Shown in pieces: positions 47,929 through 56,764 of a stretch of 64,000 nucleotides of DNA. Where the stretch lies: positions 119,718 through 183,717 of the forward strand of contig NZ_JASJOM010000009.1 in assembly GCF_030271255.1 (NCBI RefSeq). Direction: 5' to 3'. A program made the translations under genes and the position numbers. Position 1 is the stretch's first letter; each line of letters begins with the position of its first letter. The notes under the pieces are model-generated. The model did no database searches. It was not told the DNA's origin and worked only from the letters and a program-made list of their open reading frames with translations. Source of the DNA: Peribacillus folii (GTDB lineage: Bacteria > Bacillota > Bacilli > Bacillales > DSM-1321).

Positions 47929-48597
47929 CTATGCTTCTATAATTGAGTACGTGCCTTCACCGCCATGTATCTCAAGGAACATATCCATCAAGGATTTCGT
48001 CAGCTGCCGGGCTTCCTCGATTGGTGTTTTAGGTTGCAAATAAATGATTTGGATGGCTCTTTTCGTTTCCTCCGTGACTTTCGTTCGCTCTGAATCGACG
48101 TATGGACTGCCGAAGGGACCATCATGATCGGCTGAAGTGATCATATTTTCCATTGAATTCACGCGGCCGTTCAAGCCGACATAGCCATCGTCACTCTCGC
48201 CAATCTTGATTGAGATTTTCCCTTCTAATTTATCCGCATCATAGATACCGATCGGAACTTCATATAAAAGTGAAAAAAAATTGTTTAAATCGATAGCTGA
48301 ATGGATGGGAGCCAAGTAATTCTGTTTTTTTATGCGGCGATAAAGGGCTTCGACGGAAGGGCGGTAACGTGATGGGTTTGTTCCCGCCGCCTTGAATATG
48401 GCACGCCACTCTTTAATGCCTGAAAAATCGCTCAATTCCCTTTCTTCAAGGTCGAAGAAAAGGGACTCCTGAAATAATTGCAGCCTCCCCTTCACCATTT
48501 GCGGGGAGGGGCCAACTTCGATGTTTTCATATGTAATGATCCCGACTTTGAATCCAGGAACTTTGCTTCCTAGATCCGCGAATATGTTAATTTCCAA
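47929..48597 (-). CDS. B3/4 tRNA-binding domain protein
   Basis: 222 residues made up of the B3/4 domain found in phenylalanyl-tRNA synthetase beta chains, where it takes part in editing. Typical parts are EWRAIFKAAGTNPSRYRPSVEALYRR near 63 and NNFFSLLYEVPIGIYDADKL near 104. Free-standing copies may act on mischarged tRNA or small substrates; not proven. TTG at 48597 is chosen because GGAGGTG sits six bases before it. Divergent from queG. Confidence 0.85.
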   Translation of the reverse strand: MEINIFADLGSKVPGFKVGIITYENIEVGPSPQMVKGRLQLFQESLFFDLEERELSDFSGIKEWRAIFKAAGTNPSRYRPSVEALYRRIKKQNYLAPIHSAIDLNNFFSLLYEVPIGIYDADKLEGKISIKIGESDDGYVGLNGRVNSMENMITSADHDGPFGSPYVDSERTKVTEETKRAIQIIYLQPKTPIEEARQLTKSLMDMFLEIHGGEGTYSIIEA

Positions 48598-48701
48598 GCG
48601 TTTCACCTCCAAAAATGATTGCAATTAGTTTATCATAGATTACAATGGTTTGATATGGATACACGCTTCGAAGGGAATACTGAATGAACGTAGGTGATAA
48701 C

Positions 48702-49841
48702 ATGGATATGAATACTTTCAAGCAAGAAGTGATTCGATATAGTAAGGAGATCGGCATAGATAAGATCGGTTTCGCCTCGGCTACGACCTTTACCGAGCTG
48801 AGGAGCAGGCTCATTCGGCAACAAGAGCTTGGTTATCAATCCGGGTTTGAGGAACCGGATATCGAAAAAAGGGTCAGGCCTGAATTGATATTCGATAAGC
48901 CGCAATCCATCATTTCGATTGCACTGGCATATCCTTCGAAACTGAAGAATGCCCCGCAAAGTATAAAAGGTGAACGGCGGGGGATTTTTTGCCGGGCTTC
49001 GTGGGGGACGGATTATCATGCTGTATTGCGCAAAAAATTGCAGTTACTTGAGGATTTCATTACCGATAAAGCGCCAGGGGCAGTCTCGAAATCGATGGTT
49101 GATACGGGTGAGCTATCCGATCGGGCCGTGGCGGAGCGCGCAGGGGTTGGCTGGAGCGCAAAAAACAGCATGATCATTACACCGGAATTCGGGTCTTATG
49201 TTTATTTGGGAGACTTGATTACCAATCTGCCCTTTGAGCCTGATCAGCCAATGGAAGATCAATGCGGGACATGCAACAAATGTGTGGATGTGTGCCCGAC
49301 AGGTGCGCTCGTTCAGGGCGGACAATTGAATGCCAAGCGCTGCATTGCCTTTCTAACCCAAACAAAAGGATTCCTGCCGGACGAATTCAGGACGAAAATA
49401 GGCAATCGTTTGTATGGATGCGACACATGCCAGACTGTCTGTCCAAAAAACAAGGGAATCGATTTTCATTTACATGAAGAGATGGAGCCTGACCCTGAAC
49501 TGGCCAAGCCGCTGTTGAAACCGCTGCTTACCATTTCAAATCGCGATTTCAAAGAGACGTATGGACATGTATCCGGATCTTGGCGCGGCAAAAAACCCAT
49601 TCAACGAAATGCGATCTTAGCATTGGCACACTTCAAAGATGTAACGGCATTGCCCGTATTGATCAAAGTCATGAAGGAAGATCCGCGTCCGGTCATCCGC
49701 GGCACGGCAGCTTGGGCAGTGGGCAAGATAGGCCGCGAGGAAGCTGTTTCCGTGCTGGAAGAAGCGAGATTGAAGGAACAAGATGCGGAAGTTCTCCAAG
49801 AAATCGAGAAGGGACTGCAGTTTACCTTGGAAACGCAATGA
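48702..49841 (+). CDS. queG: Epoxyqueuosine reductase QueG
   Basis: 379 residues. It reduces epoxyqueuosine in tRNA to queuosine, using cobalamin and two 4Fe-4S clusters. Cluster motifs CGTCNKCVDVCPTGAL near 187 and CDTCQTVCPKNKG near 243, N-terminal IDKIGFASA, DTGELSDRAVAERAGVGWSAKNS near 131 and C-terminal HEAT-like repeats near 300-360. ATG 48702 with AGGTGAT upstream is preferred to ATG 48684. Alone on its transcript with a terminator after it. Confidence 0.93.
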   Translation: MDMNTFKQEVIRYSKEIGIDKIGFASATTFTELRSRLIRQQELGYQSGFEEPDIEKRVRPELIFDKPQSIISIALAYPSKLKNAPQSIKGERRGIFCRASWGTDYHAVLRKKLQLLEDFITDKAPGAVSKSMVDTGELSDRAVAERAGVGWSAKNSMIITPEFGSYVYLGDLITNLPFEPDQPMEDQCGTCNKCVDVCPTGALVQGGQLNAKRCIAFLTQTKGFLPDEFRTKIGNRLYGCDTCQTVCPKNKGIDFHLHEEMEPDPELAKPLLKPLLTISNRDFKETYGHVSGSWRGKKPIQRNAILALAHFKDVTALPVLIKVMKEDPRPVIRGTAAWAVGKIGREEAVSVLEEARLKEQDAEVLQEIEKGLQFTLETQ

Positions 49842-49852
49842 TATATATGATG

Positions 49853-49882
49853 AAGCCGCTCCATTACGGGGCGGCTTTTTTG
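49853..49882 (+). terminator. Terminator after queG
   Basis: AGCCGCTCC, ATTAC, GGGGCGGCT, then TTTTTTG. Confidence 0.85.
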
Positions 49883-49959
49883 TCTTGAGTGCTGACGAAG
49901 TTGTGTTTTTGTCCATGCCTTCATACATACACATTAGCATAGCAGGTATGAAGGAGGGC

Positions 49960-50823
49960 ATGAACTTGAGGAAACAATTGCAACGCCTTTTACAGGAAAG
50001 GATTGAGTTTTATACTTCCGATAATCAGGAACGGAGTGAACGGAAATCCCACCTTAAAAAGGAATTGATGAGGAGCCGTGAGGCGGAAATAGTCAGGGTG
50101 AATGCTGCAGGCAAGATCCATTCGAAGAAAAAGGAAGACAATGATACAGTCCTTGGTTACCAAGTGCACCTGCAGTACTTATTGAAACAGGAGGATTCAT
50201 TTTATATAGAAGAAGAAATGGAGGAAAGGGAGGCCAGGTTTCGAAATGGCTACCTGATCGATGAACGTGAACTGGTTCCTGAATATGAAACAGAAGACGA
50301 ACCGCCAATATGGGATGCAGGGGCCGAGCGTCTTGCCTATAAGTATGAGCGCATGAAGGCAGTTCAATATGCAGAGCGGTGGTGGAATGAATTTAATCCC
50401 GCGTATTACAAATTCACGGATGATTGTACGAATTTCATTTCACAGTGTTTACATGCGGGAGGCATCCCGATGTGGGGGGCACCGAACAAAAATAAGGGCT
50501 GGTGGATCAGAGGGAAAAGCTGGAGTTACACATGGACAACGGCACATTCTCTATATCATCTGCTAAAAGCGGGCAATAACATCAAGACGAAGCAAGTGCA
50601 GTCGGCACGGGAATTGAATTTAGGTGATATTCTTTGCATCGATTTCGAAGGGGACGGAAGGTTCGATCATAACCTGATCGTGACGGCGAAGGATGAGGAT
50701 GGGATGCCGCTTGTGAACGCACATACGATGAACAGCCGCCATAGGTATTGGACGTATGAGGATTCGACCAGATATACACCGAACATCGTTTACAAATTCT
50801 TTGTCATTTTGGATGGAGGATGA
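49960..50823 (+). CDS. Amidase-domain protein (putative amidase domain, PF12671-like)
   Basis: 287 residues. N-terminal charged helical part (1-140) with many Lys, Arg and Glu, then an amidase_6 domain: AVQYAERWWNEFNPAYYKFTDDCTNFISQCLHAGG with the catalytic Cys, and the His in FDHNLIVTAKDEDG. Papain-like fold, likely acting on peptides or peptidoglycan; no signal peptide is present. ATG 49960 and TTG 49966 are both possible; GGAGG is better spaced for the TTG. Confidence 0.82.
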   Translation: MNLRKQLQRLLQERIEFYTSDNQERSERKSHLKKELMRSREAEIVRVNAAGKIHSKKKEDNDTVLGYQVHLQYLLKQEDSFYIEEEMEEREARFRNGYLIDERELVPEYETEDEPPIWDAGAERLAYKYERMKAVQYAERWWNEFNPAYYKFTDDCTNFISQCLHAGGIPMWGAPNKNKGWWIRGKSWSYTWTTAHSLYHLLKAGNNIKTKQVQSARELNLGDILCIDFEGDGRFDHNLIVTAKDEDGMPLVNAHTMNSRHRYWTYEDSTRYTPNIVYKFFVILDGG

Positions 50824-50885
50824 TTTCTAGTCTTTTTTAATTAATGCTATAATTAGGTGAAGTTTAAACTAGAGGTGAAAATGAA

Positions 50886-51374
50886 GTGGCCATACATGTA
50901 GTTTTATATCAACCGCAGATTCCAGCAAATACAGGCAACATCGCAAGAACATGTGCAGGGACGGACACGTCCCTACATCTTATTCGTCCGCTCGGTTTTT
51001 CGACCGATGACAAACAGCTTAAACGGGCAGGATTGGATTATTGGGAGAATGTTAAAATTCATTATTATGATTCATTGGAAGAGTTTTTCGAAAAGAATGC
51101 CGGCGGAGAATATTATTACTTGACAAAATTCGGGGAACAGCCGCACTCAAGCTTTGATTACAGTGACCTGGACAGTGAAATTTACTTCATTTTTGGCCGG
51201 GAAACGACAGGGCTTCCGAAAGAGTTGATTCAGGAGAATATGGATCGGTGCCTGCGGATTCCAATGACCGATCATATCCGTTCCTTGAATTTATCTAACA
51301 CAGCGGCCATTTTGGTATATGAAGCACTGAGGCAGCAAGATTACCGTCAATTGGATTTGAAACCAAAAGGCTGA
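50886..51374 (+). CDS. trmL: tRNA (cytidine(34)-2'-O)-methyltransferase
   Basis: 162 residues of the SPOUT family. Motif 1 PQIPANTGNIARTCAGT, motif 2 IYFIFGRETTGLPKEL and motif 3 RIPMTDHIRSLNLSNTAAILVYEA form the knotted SAM site. It methylates the ribose of the wobble base in tRNA-Leu species. GTG start with GAGGTGAAAATG upstream. Usual length for TrmL. Confidence 0.94.
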   Translation: MAIHVVLYQPQIPANTGNIARTCAGTDTSLHLIRPLGFSTDDKQLKRAGLDYWENVKIHYYDSLEEFFEKNAGGEYYYLTKFGEQPHSSFDYSDLDSEIYFIFGRETTGLPKELIQENMDRCLRIPMTDHIRSLNLSNTAAILVYEALRQQDYRQLDLKPKG

Positions 51375-51458
51375 ATGTCAACGCCGCATCCATCATCGTG
51401 GGATTTTTCTTCTTCACAGGTGGATGTTGGCTTTACCTATTTATAAGGGGTGGGAGCA

Positions 51459-52208
51459 TTGAATAATATGATTGAGAAAATCCTGGATCACCGTTCCATT
51501 CGTTCTTTTGAGGACAGGCCATTGTCGGCGGAGCAAATTCATGCGATCGTGGAGTGTGCCCAGGCTGCCTCGACCTCCAGTTACATTCAAGCGTATTCCA
51601 TCATCGGTGTAACCGATCCGGAAAAGAAGGCCAAGCTTGCTGAACTTGCCGGACCTCAATCTTATGTTGAGAAGAATGGATATCTTTTCGTCTTTTGCGC
51701 CGATTTATATCGTCAGGACATCGTTTCCGAGATGGAAGGCACGGACGTGGCCGAAGCACTTGAAAGTACCGAAAAATTCATGGTTGCATGTATTGATGCT
51801 GCCCTGGCAGCTCAAAATGCAGCATTGGCAGCTGAATCGATGGATCTAGGCATATGCTATATCGGCGGCATCCGTAATAATCTTCAAGAGGTATCCAGGA
51901 TCTTGGATATACCGCATCGGGTCATTCCTTTATTTGCGCTTGTTGCCGGCTATCCTTTGAAAAGATCAGATAAAAAGCCGCGATTACCGCAATCCAATGT
52001 TTATCATGAAAATGGCTATCAAATGAAGAAGCCGGAGTTCATCAAGCAGCTTGAAGATTACAACGGAACGATCTCCGATTATTACGAGCATAGGACCAAT
52101 GGCAAACGGAAAGATACCTGGACAGGGCAAATGGCCGGTATGCTCGAAAAGAAAAGCCGCTTATATATGAAAGATTACGTGGAGAAGCAAGGATTCAAAA
52201 AACATTAA
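51459..52208 (+). CDS. NADPH-dependent FMN nitroreductase (NfsA/NfrA type)
   Basis: 249 residues. Nitroreductase fold with FMN contacts in HRSIRSFEDRPLS near 10-22, QAASTSSYIQAYSIIGV near 36, and DLGICYIGGIRNN near 128. Reduces flavins, nitroaromatics or quinones. TTG 51459 is chosen because AAGGGGTG lies six bases upstream; GTG 51450 and ATG 51468 are in frame. Monocistronic. Confidence 0.88.
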   Translation: MNNMIEKILDHRSIRSFEDRPLSAEQIHAIVECAQAASTSSYIQAYSIIGVTDPEKKAKLAELAGPQSYVEKNGYLFVFCADLYRQDIVSEMEGTDVAEALESTEKFMVACIDAALAAQNAALAAESMDLGICYIGGIRNNLQEVSRILDIPHRVIPLFALVAGYPLKRSDKKPRLPQSNVYHENGYQMKKPEFIKQLEDYNGTISDYYEHRTNGKRKDTWTGQMAGMLEKKSRLYMKDYVEKQGFKKH

Positions 52209-52285
52209 GTGATCGATAAGGCCCAGTTGTGTTTTTTTCCTTCTATAAGAGTTTGTAATCCTTTATCTGGAACTGCGTGATTCGA

Positions 52286-52326
52286 ACAGAAAGATCCCGG
52301 ATTTTTCCTGGATCTTTCTGTTTTTG
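52286..52326 (+). terminator. Terminator after the nitroreductase
   Basis: ACAGAAAGATCC and GGATCTTTCTGT arms, then TTTTG. Confidence 0.88.
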
Positions 52327-52399
52327 TGGGTTAAATGATAAAAAAAGTTCAGTTTATTCATCCGCTTAAAGTTTCTTCTTAAATACCCATGAAATGCTA

Positions 52400-52459
52400 T
52401 TGACAATATATTTAGATAGAATTATAGTAATTAAGTAATGGATAATGATAATCATTTTC
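52400..52459 (+). promoter_or_regulatory. Sigma-A promoter with Fur box for the siderophore transporter
   Basis: TTGACA (52400-52405), 17 bases, TATAGT (52423-52428). A Fur box GATAATGATAATCATTTTC (17 of 19 positions match the consensus) begins 13 bases after the -10, so iron-bound Fur would block initiation. It ends 47 bases before the first gene. Confidence 0.88.
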
Positions 52460-52506
52460 ACTAGCGTTTTTACTTACCTATTTTTCAATAATCGGAGGTT
52501 GAAATA

Positions 52507-53355
52507 ATGGTTCGCCTATATACAGAAGAATTAAACATTGGGTATGGTGAACGTTTAATTGTAAAAGATCTCAGTGTGGAAATTCCAGATAAAAAAATCA
52601 CGACGATCATCGGTTCAAATGGATGTGGAAAATCCACACTCTTGAAAGCGATCACCAGGATCATCCCCAATCAAGCAGGTACGGTAGTTTTAGATGGGGT
52701 GAATATCTCCAAAGAAAGCACGAAGATCCTCGCAAGAAAGATGGCCATACTTCCGCAAACACCAGAAAGTGCAAGCGGATTGACAGTCGGCGAGCTCGTC
52801 TCATACGGTCGTTTCCCTTATCAAAAAGGATTCGGCAGACTGACCCAAAAAGATTATGATGTGATTGATTGGGCACTTGAAGTGACGGGCACGAAAGAAT
52901 TCAAGTTCCGTCCCGTGGATGCTCTCTCGGGGGGGCAGCGCCAGCGTGTTTGGATTGCGATGGCATTGGCACAGGAAACGGAAATCATCTTCCTTGATGA
53001 GCCAACCACTTATTTGGACATGGCACATCAATTAGAGGTTTTGGAGCTCCTGCAACGATTGAATGTAGAACAGGGACGTACGATTGTCATGGTCTTACAT
53101 GATTTAAATCAGGCTGCCCGCTTTGCCGACTATATCATTGCCTTAAAGGACGGGGAAGTCGTGAAGGCTGGAGATTGTGAAGAAGTCATCACACATGAAG
53201 TGCTTAGGGACGTATTCCATATTGATGCGGTAATTGGACGAGATCAACGGACAAACAAACCAATGTGCAGCACATACAATTTATTAAAAGGAGATTCAAC
53301 AACAAATGAAAAAGATACTGATCCCGTTTATACTGCTGTTAGTGCTAATTATTAG
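52507..53355 (+). CDS. Iron-siderophore ABC transporter ATP-binding protein
   Basis: 282 residues. Walker A GSNGCGKSTLLKA near 39, signature LSGGQRQRVWIAMALAQ near 140, Walker B EIIFLDEPTTYLD near 160, and H-loop VLHDLNQA. FecE/FepC class, drives ferric-siderophore uptake. GGAGG precedes the ATG. First gene of the Fur-controlled operon. Its last 50 bases overlap the next gene in another frame. Confidence 0.92.
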   Translation: MVRLYTEELNIGYGERLIVKDLSVEIPDKKITTIIGSNGCGKSTLLKAITRIIPNQAGTVVLDGVNISKESTKILARKMAILPQTPESASGLTVGELVSYGRFPYQKGFGRLTQKDYDVIDWALEVTGTKEFKFRPVDALSGGQRQRVWIAMALAQETEIIFLDEPTTYLDMAHQLEVLELLQRLNVEQGRTIVMVLHDLNQAARFADYIIALKDGEVVKAGDCEEVITHEVLRDVFHIDAVIGRDQRTNKPMCSTYNLLKGDSTTNEKDTDPVYTAVSANY

Positions 53356-54226
53356 TGCTTGTGGAAATAATGAGTCAACGGAAAAAGGAAAAAGCTCGGA
53401 TTCGAAAAAGGAAAAATCGGGAACCATCACGTATCAATCTGAAAATGGCCCAATCGAGGTGCCTGCGAATCCTAAGCGTGTAGTCGTGTTATCATCTTTT
53501 GCAGGTAACGTACAGGCTTTGGGTGTTAACCTTGTCGGCGTTGATTCGTGGTCCAAGATGAACCCGAATTTCAAGCTTGATGGCGTCGAGGAAGTCACGG
53601 ACGAAAACCTTGAGAAAATCATTGATTTGAATCCGGATTTAATCATCGGGTTATCGACCATTAAAAATGTCGATAAATTAAAGGAAATTGCCCCGACCGT
53701 AACATATACATACGGAAAAGTGGACTATTTAACACAGCAGGTGGAAATTGGTAAGCTTTTGAATAAAGAAAAGGAAGCTCAAGCATGGGTCGATGATTTC
53801 AAAAAACGGGCAAAAAATACTGGTGACGAAATCAAGGCCAAAATTGGTGAAGATGCTACCGTTTCCGTATTTGAAAAGTTTGACAAGCAGTTCTATGTAT
53901 ACGGCGATAATTGGGGCCGTGGAACGGAAATCCTGTATCAGGAAATGAAATTGGGCATGCCGGAAAAGGTAAAAGAAACGGCATTGAAAGATGGATATTT
54001 TGCTTTATCATTGGAAGTCCTGAAAGACTATGCCGGCGATTATGTCATTTTGAGCACGAACAAAGATCAAGACAATTCATTCCAGCAAACGGATACGTTC
54101 AAAAACATACCTGCGGTTAAGAATAATCAACTATTTGAAGCTGATGCGAAAAAATTCTACTTCAATGATCCAATAACATTAGATTACCAATTAGACTTCT
54201 TTTCAAAAAGTTTTCTTGGAAAATGA
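53306..54226 (+). CDS. Iron-siderophore substrate-binding lipoprotein
   Basis: 306 residues. Signal peptide with lipobox LIISAC (Cys about 18), then a Fe-B12 type periplasmic-binding fold (about 55-300) with NPKRVVVLSSFAGNVQALGVNLVGVDSW and INLNPDLIIG-like blocks. It captures ferric siderophore at the membrane surface. The start lies inside the ATPase gene, with AAAGGAG eleven bases upstream. The hairpin after it may lower expression of the permeases. Confidence 0.92.
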   Translation: MKKILIPFILLLVLIISACGNNESTEKGKSSDSKKEKSGTITYQSENGPIEVPANPKRVVVLSSFAGNVQALGVNLVGVDSWSKMNPNFKLDGVEEVTDENLEKIIDLNPDLIIGLSTIKNVDKLKEIAPTVTYTYGKVDYLTQQVEIGKLLNKEKEAQAWVDDFKKRAKNTGDEIKAKIGEDATVSVFEKFDKQFYVYGDNWGRGTEILYQEMKLGMPEKVKETALKDGYFALSLEVLKDYAGDYVILSTNKDQDNSFQQTDTFKNIPAVKNNQLFEADAKKFYFNDPITLDYQLDFFSKSFLGK

Positions 54227-54236
54227 TACAGCGAGG

Positions 54237-54268
54237 GAGAGGGAGTCTGATTCCCTCTCCTTTTATTC
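54237..54268 (+). terminator. Intra-operon hairpin with T run
   Basis: GGAGAGGGA, GTCTGAT, TCCCTCTCC, TTTTATTC. Probably a partial terminator or message-stabilising stem between the abundant binding protein and the permeases. Confidence 0.6.
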
Positions 54269-54294
54269 TATAAAAAAAGAGATGAGAGAGACAG

Positions 54295-55305
54295 ATGACT
54301 AATGAAAATCAACGTTTCATCCCATTTACATATAAACTGATCATAGCGATTGTCGCGTTCATCGGCATGTTCATCATATCGATGGTATTTGGTGCCGCCG
54401 ATGCCTCCATCAAGGATGTATGGCAAGCCTTGACATCGAATGCAAGCGGCGAGAAAATTTCCATCATTCGGGAAATCCGTCTTCCTCGTGAGGTGGGGGC
54501 ACTCTTCGTCGGTGCCGCCCTTGCCGTTTCAGGTGCCATCATGCAGGGAATTACGAGAAATCCGCTAGCCGATCCAGGATTGCTTGGATTGACGGCAGGG
54601 GCCAATGCTGCCCTGGCCATTACATTGGCATTCGTTCCAGCAGCCAATAACTTTGGCATAATGGGTGCATGCTTTATTGGTGCAGCTGTCGGGACGCTCA
54701 TGGTTTTTGGCATTGCTGCGATGAAGAAAGGCGGTTTTTCTCCATTAAGGATCGTGTTGGCTGGTGCTGCGGTCTCTGCCTTCCTATTCGCTGTATCGGA
54801 AGGAGTCGGCATTTATTTCAAGATCTCCAAAGATGTATCGATGTGGACTGCCGGCGGTAATATCGGAACATCGTGGGGTCAGCTTCAGGTAATCGTTCCA
54901 TTTATCATAATAGGCATCTTGGTCTCCTTCATTTTTTCCAGACAGCTCACCATCCTTAGCCTCAGTGAAGAAGTAGCGGTGGGGTTAGGTCAAAAGACGA
55001 CGCAAATCAAAGTGGTTCTCTTCATCGTCGTCATTCTGCTTGCAGGTGCAGCCGTTGCATTAGTCGGAAATATGGTATTCATCGGGTTAATGATCCCCCA
55101 TATGGTGCGGGCCATCGTAGGTACGGATTACCGATTCATCCTGCCAATGTCCGCGGTTTTAGGAGCGGCCTTCATGCTATTGGCCGATACGATCGGCCGT
55201 ACAATTAATTCTCCGTATGAAACACCAGTGGTAGCGATAGTTGCGTTGATAGGGTTACCTTTCTTCCTCCTAATCGTACGTAAAGGAGGGAAAGCATTTT
55301 CATGA
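54295..55305 (+). CDS. FecCD-family siderophore permease, first subunit
   Basis: 336 residues with nine to ten membrane helices. Family blocks: REIRLPREVGALFVGAALAVSGAIMQGITRNPLADPGLLGLTAG split near 60-100, and GNMVFIGLMIPHMVRAIVG near 260. Pairs with the next gene to form the channel. ATG start overlaps none; its end overlaps the following gene by four bases. Confidence 0.92.
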   Translation: MTNENQRFIPFTYKLIIAIVAFIGMFIISMVFGAADASIKDVWQALTSNASGEKISIIREIRLPREVGALFVGAALAVSGAIMQGITRNPLADPGLLGLTAGANAALAITLAFVPAANNFGIMGACFIGAAVGTLMVFGIAAMKKGGFSPLRIVLAGAAVSAFLFAVSEGVGIYFKISKDVSMWTAGGNIGTSWGQLQVIVPFIIIGILVSFIFSRQLTILSLSEEVAVGLGQKTTQIKVVLFIVVILLAGAAVALVGNMVFIGLMIPHMVRAIVGTDYRFILPMSAVLGAAFMLLADTIGRTINSPYETPVVAIVALIGLPFFLLIVRKGGKAFS

Positions 55306-56309
55306 TCTCTTCAGCTTTGATCAAAAAACAGCGTTGGCTAATCGCAGGCTTAACTGCACTCATCATCATGACCATCATTATCAGTACGTGCTTGGGATAT
55401 TCGAATATTTCAGTTGGGCGGCTGATTCCGACGCTTTTCGGACAAGGGACGTTCAAAGAGGAATTCATATTATTTTCCGTCCGTTTGCCTAGAATCATCA
55501 TCACCCTCTTGGCGGGAATGGCCCTCGCACTTTCAGGGGCGATACTGCAGGGAATCACCCGTAATGACCTGGCCGATCCAGGAATTATCGGGATTAACTC
55601 AGGGGCAGGAGTCGCCATTGCCTTATTCTTTCTATTTTTCCCGATAGATGCAGGTTCATTTGTTTATATGGTTCCGATTGTCGGTTTCATCGGTGCGATG
55701 CTGACAGCCTGTATAATCTATGCTCTTTCATTTAGGAGAAGGGTTGGCCTTGAACCGGTCCGGCTTGTATTGATTGGCGTCGGTTTCTCGATGGCGCTAT
55801 CTGGCTTGATGATCGTCCTCATTTCGTCAGCGGAACGGGACAAGGTCGATTTCATTGCCAAGTGGCTGGCCGGGAATATTTGGGGAGCGGATTGGCCGTT
55901 CATCTGGGCACTGCTTCCCTGGCTTGTCATCCTCATTCCGTTCACTTTATATAAAGCGAATCGTTTGAACCTGCTTGGTTTAAGTGAACCGGTCGCTATT
56001 GGAGTGGGAGTATCGATTGAAAAGGAACGGATCGTCCTGCTCATAACGGCAGTTGCACTTGCTGCCGCCTCGGTTTCCGTTACGGGCGGAATAGCGTTCA
56101 TTGGACTTATGGCACCGCATATAGCCAAATCATTGGTCGGTCCTCGGAATCAATTATTCATTCCGATTGCTGTATTGATTGGCGGCTGGCTACTGCTGCT
56201 TGCCGACACGGTAGGCCGTAATATAGTCGAACCTGAGGGGATTCCTGCAGGGATCATGGTCGCCCTGATCGGTGCTCCTTATTTCATGTATTTATTGTTG
56301 AAAAAATGA
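55302..56309 (+). CDS. FecCD-family siderophore permease, second subunit
   Basis: 335 residues with the same topology as its partner. SVRLPRIIITLLAGMALALSG near 47, ITRNDLADPGIIGINSGAG near 75, GLSEPVAIGVGVSIEKERIV near 225 and GGIAFIGLMAPHIAKSLVG near 260. Translationally coupled by ATGA overlap to the first permease. Last gene of the operon, followed by its terminator. Confidence 0.92.
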   Translation: MISSALIKKQRWLIAGLTALIIMTIIISTCLGYSNISVGRLIPTLFGQGTFKEEFILFSVRLPRIIITLLAGMALALSGAILQGITRNDLADPGIIGINSGAGVAIALFFLFFPIDAGSFVYMVPIVGFIGAMLTACIIYALSFRRRVGLEPVRLVLIGVGFSMALSGLMIVLISSAERDKVDFIAKWLAGNIWGADWPFIWALLPWLVILIPFTLYKANRLNLLGLSEPVAIGVGVSIEKERIVLLITAVALAAASVSVTGGIAFIGLMAPHIAKSLVGPRNQLFIPIAVLIGGWLLLLADTVGRNIVEPEGIPAGIMVALIGAPYFMYLLLKK

Positions 56310-56318
56310 TTGTTGCAT

Positions 56319-56350
56319 AAAATCCCTTGATTTTCTTAAAGGGATTTTTT
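56319..56350 (+). terminator. Terminator of the siderophore operon
   Basis: AAATCCCTT and AAGGGATTT arms, then TTT and CATATG. Confidence 0.85.
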
Positions 56351-56366
56351 CATATGTTCATAAATA

Positions 56367-56401
56367 AAAGGGCCTGATCATCGATGATCAGGCCCTTTTA
56401 C
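56367..56401. terminator. Bidirectional terminator
   Basis: AAAAGGGCCTGATCAT, CG, ATGATCAGGCCCTTTT, an almost perfect palindrome that also ends the leftward small gene beside it. Confidence 0.85.
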
Positions 56402-56419
56402 TGGGAATATGGTCATTCT

Positions 56420-56509
56420 TTATTTCACACCTGGTTTATCGTCATACCCAGCAGTGAAAATGGCTGTCAAAAATGTAAGAGCTACTGCAACGATAATAAC
56501 TGTGCCCAT
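56420..56509 (-). CDS. Small membrane peptide, 29 residues
   Basis: AAAGGAGG is seven bases before the ATG, one of the best start signals in the window. The peptide has one hydrophobic helix (VIIVAVALTFLTAIFTAG) and a short charged tail (YDDKPGVK). It ends just before a bidirectional terminator. Looks like a real small membrane protein; no family recognised. Confidence 0.65.
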   Translation of the reverse strand: MGTVIIVAVALTFLTAIFTAGYDDKPGVK

Positions 56510-56691
56510 GCCATTACCTCCTTTACCCAAATTGTCCCACTTAAGTATACGATTAGTATAACCTAATTTTTAGCAGGAGTGCACACAATTTTTCTTGTCG
56601 GCGGATTTGTCTGTCATTCTTCAAGGATTAAGCCTTATCCTTTTCTTAAAAAGCGAAGGTAAAATGGAAACAATGTCTGCTGACTTTTTAA

Positions 56692-56713
56692 AGTCTGACA
56701 TGTTTGTCAGACT
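56692..56713. repeat. Perfect inverted repeat upstream of prkA
   Basis: AGTCTGACA, TGTT, TGTCAGACT: nine-base perfect arms 52 bases before prkA. No T run follows, so it is more likely an operator or leader stem than a terminator. Confidence 0.55.
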
Positions 56714-56764
56714 TGGAGCATAGATTTAAGTATTCTCTGAAAGTGACAGGGGGAGGTTCCTTAA

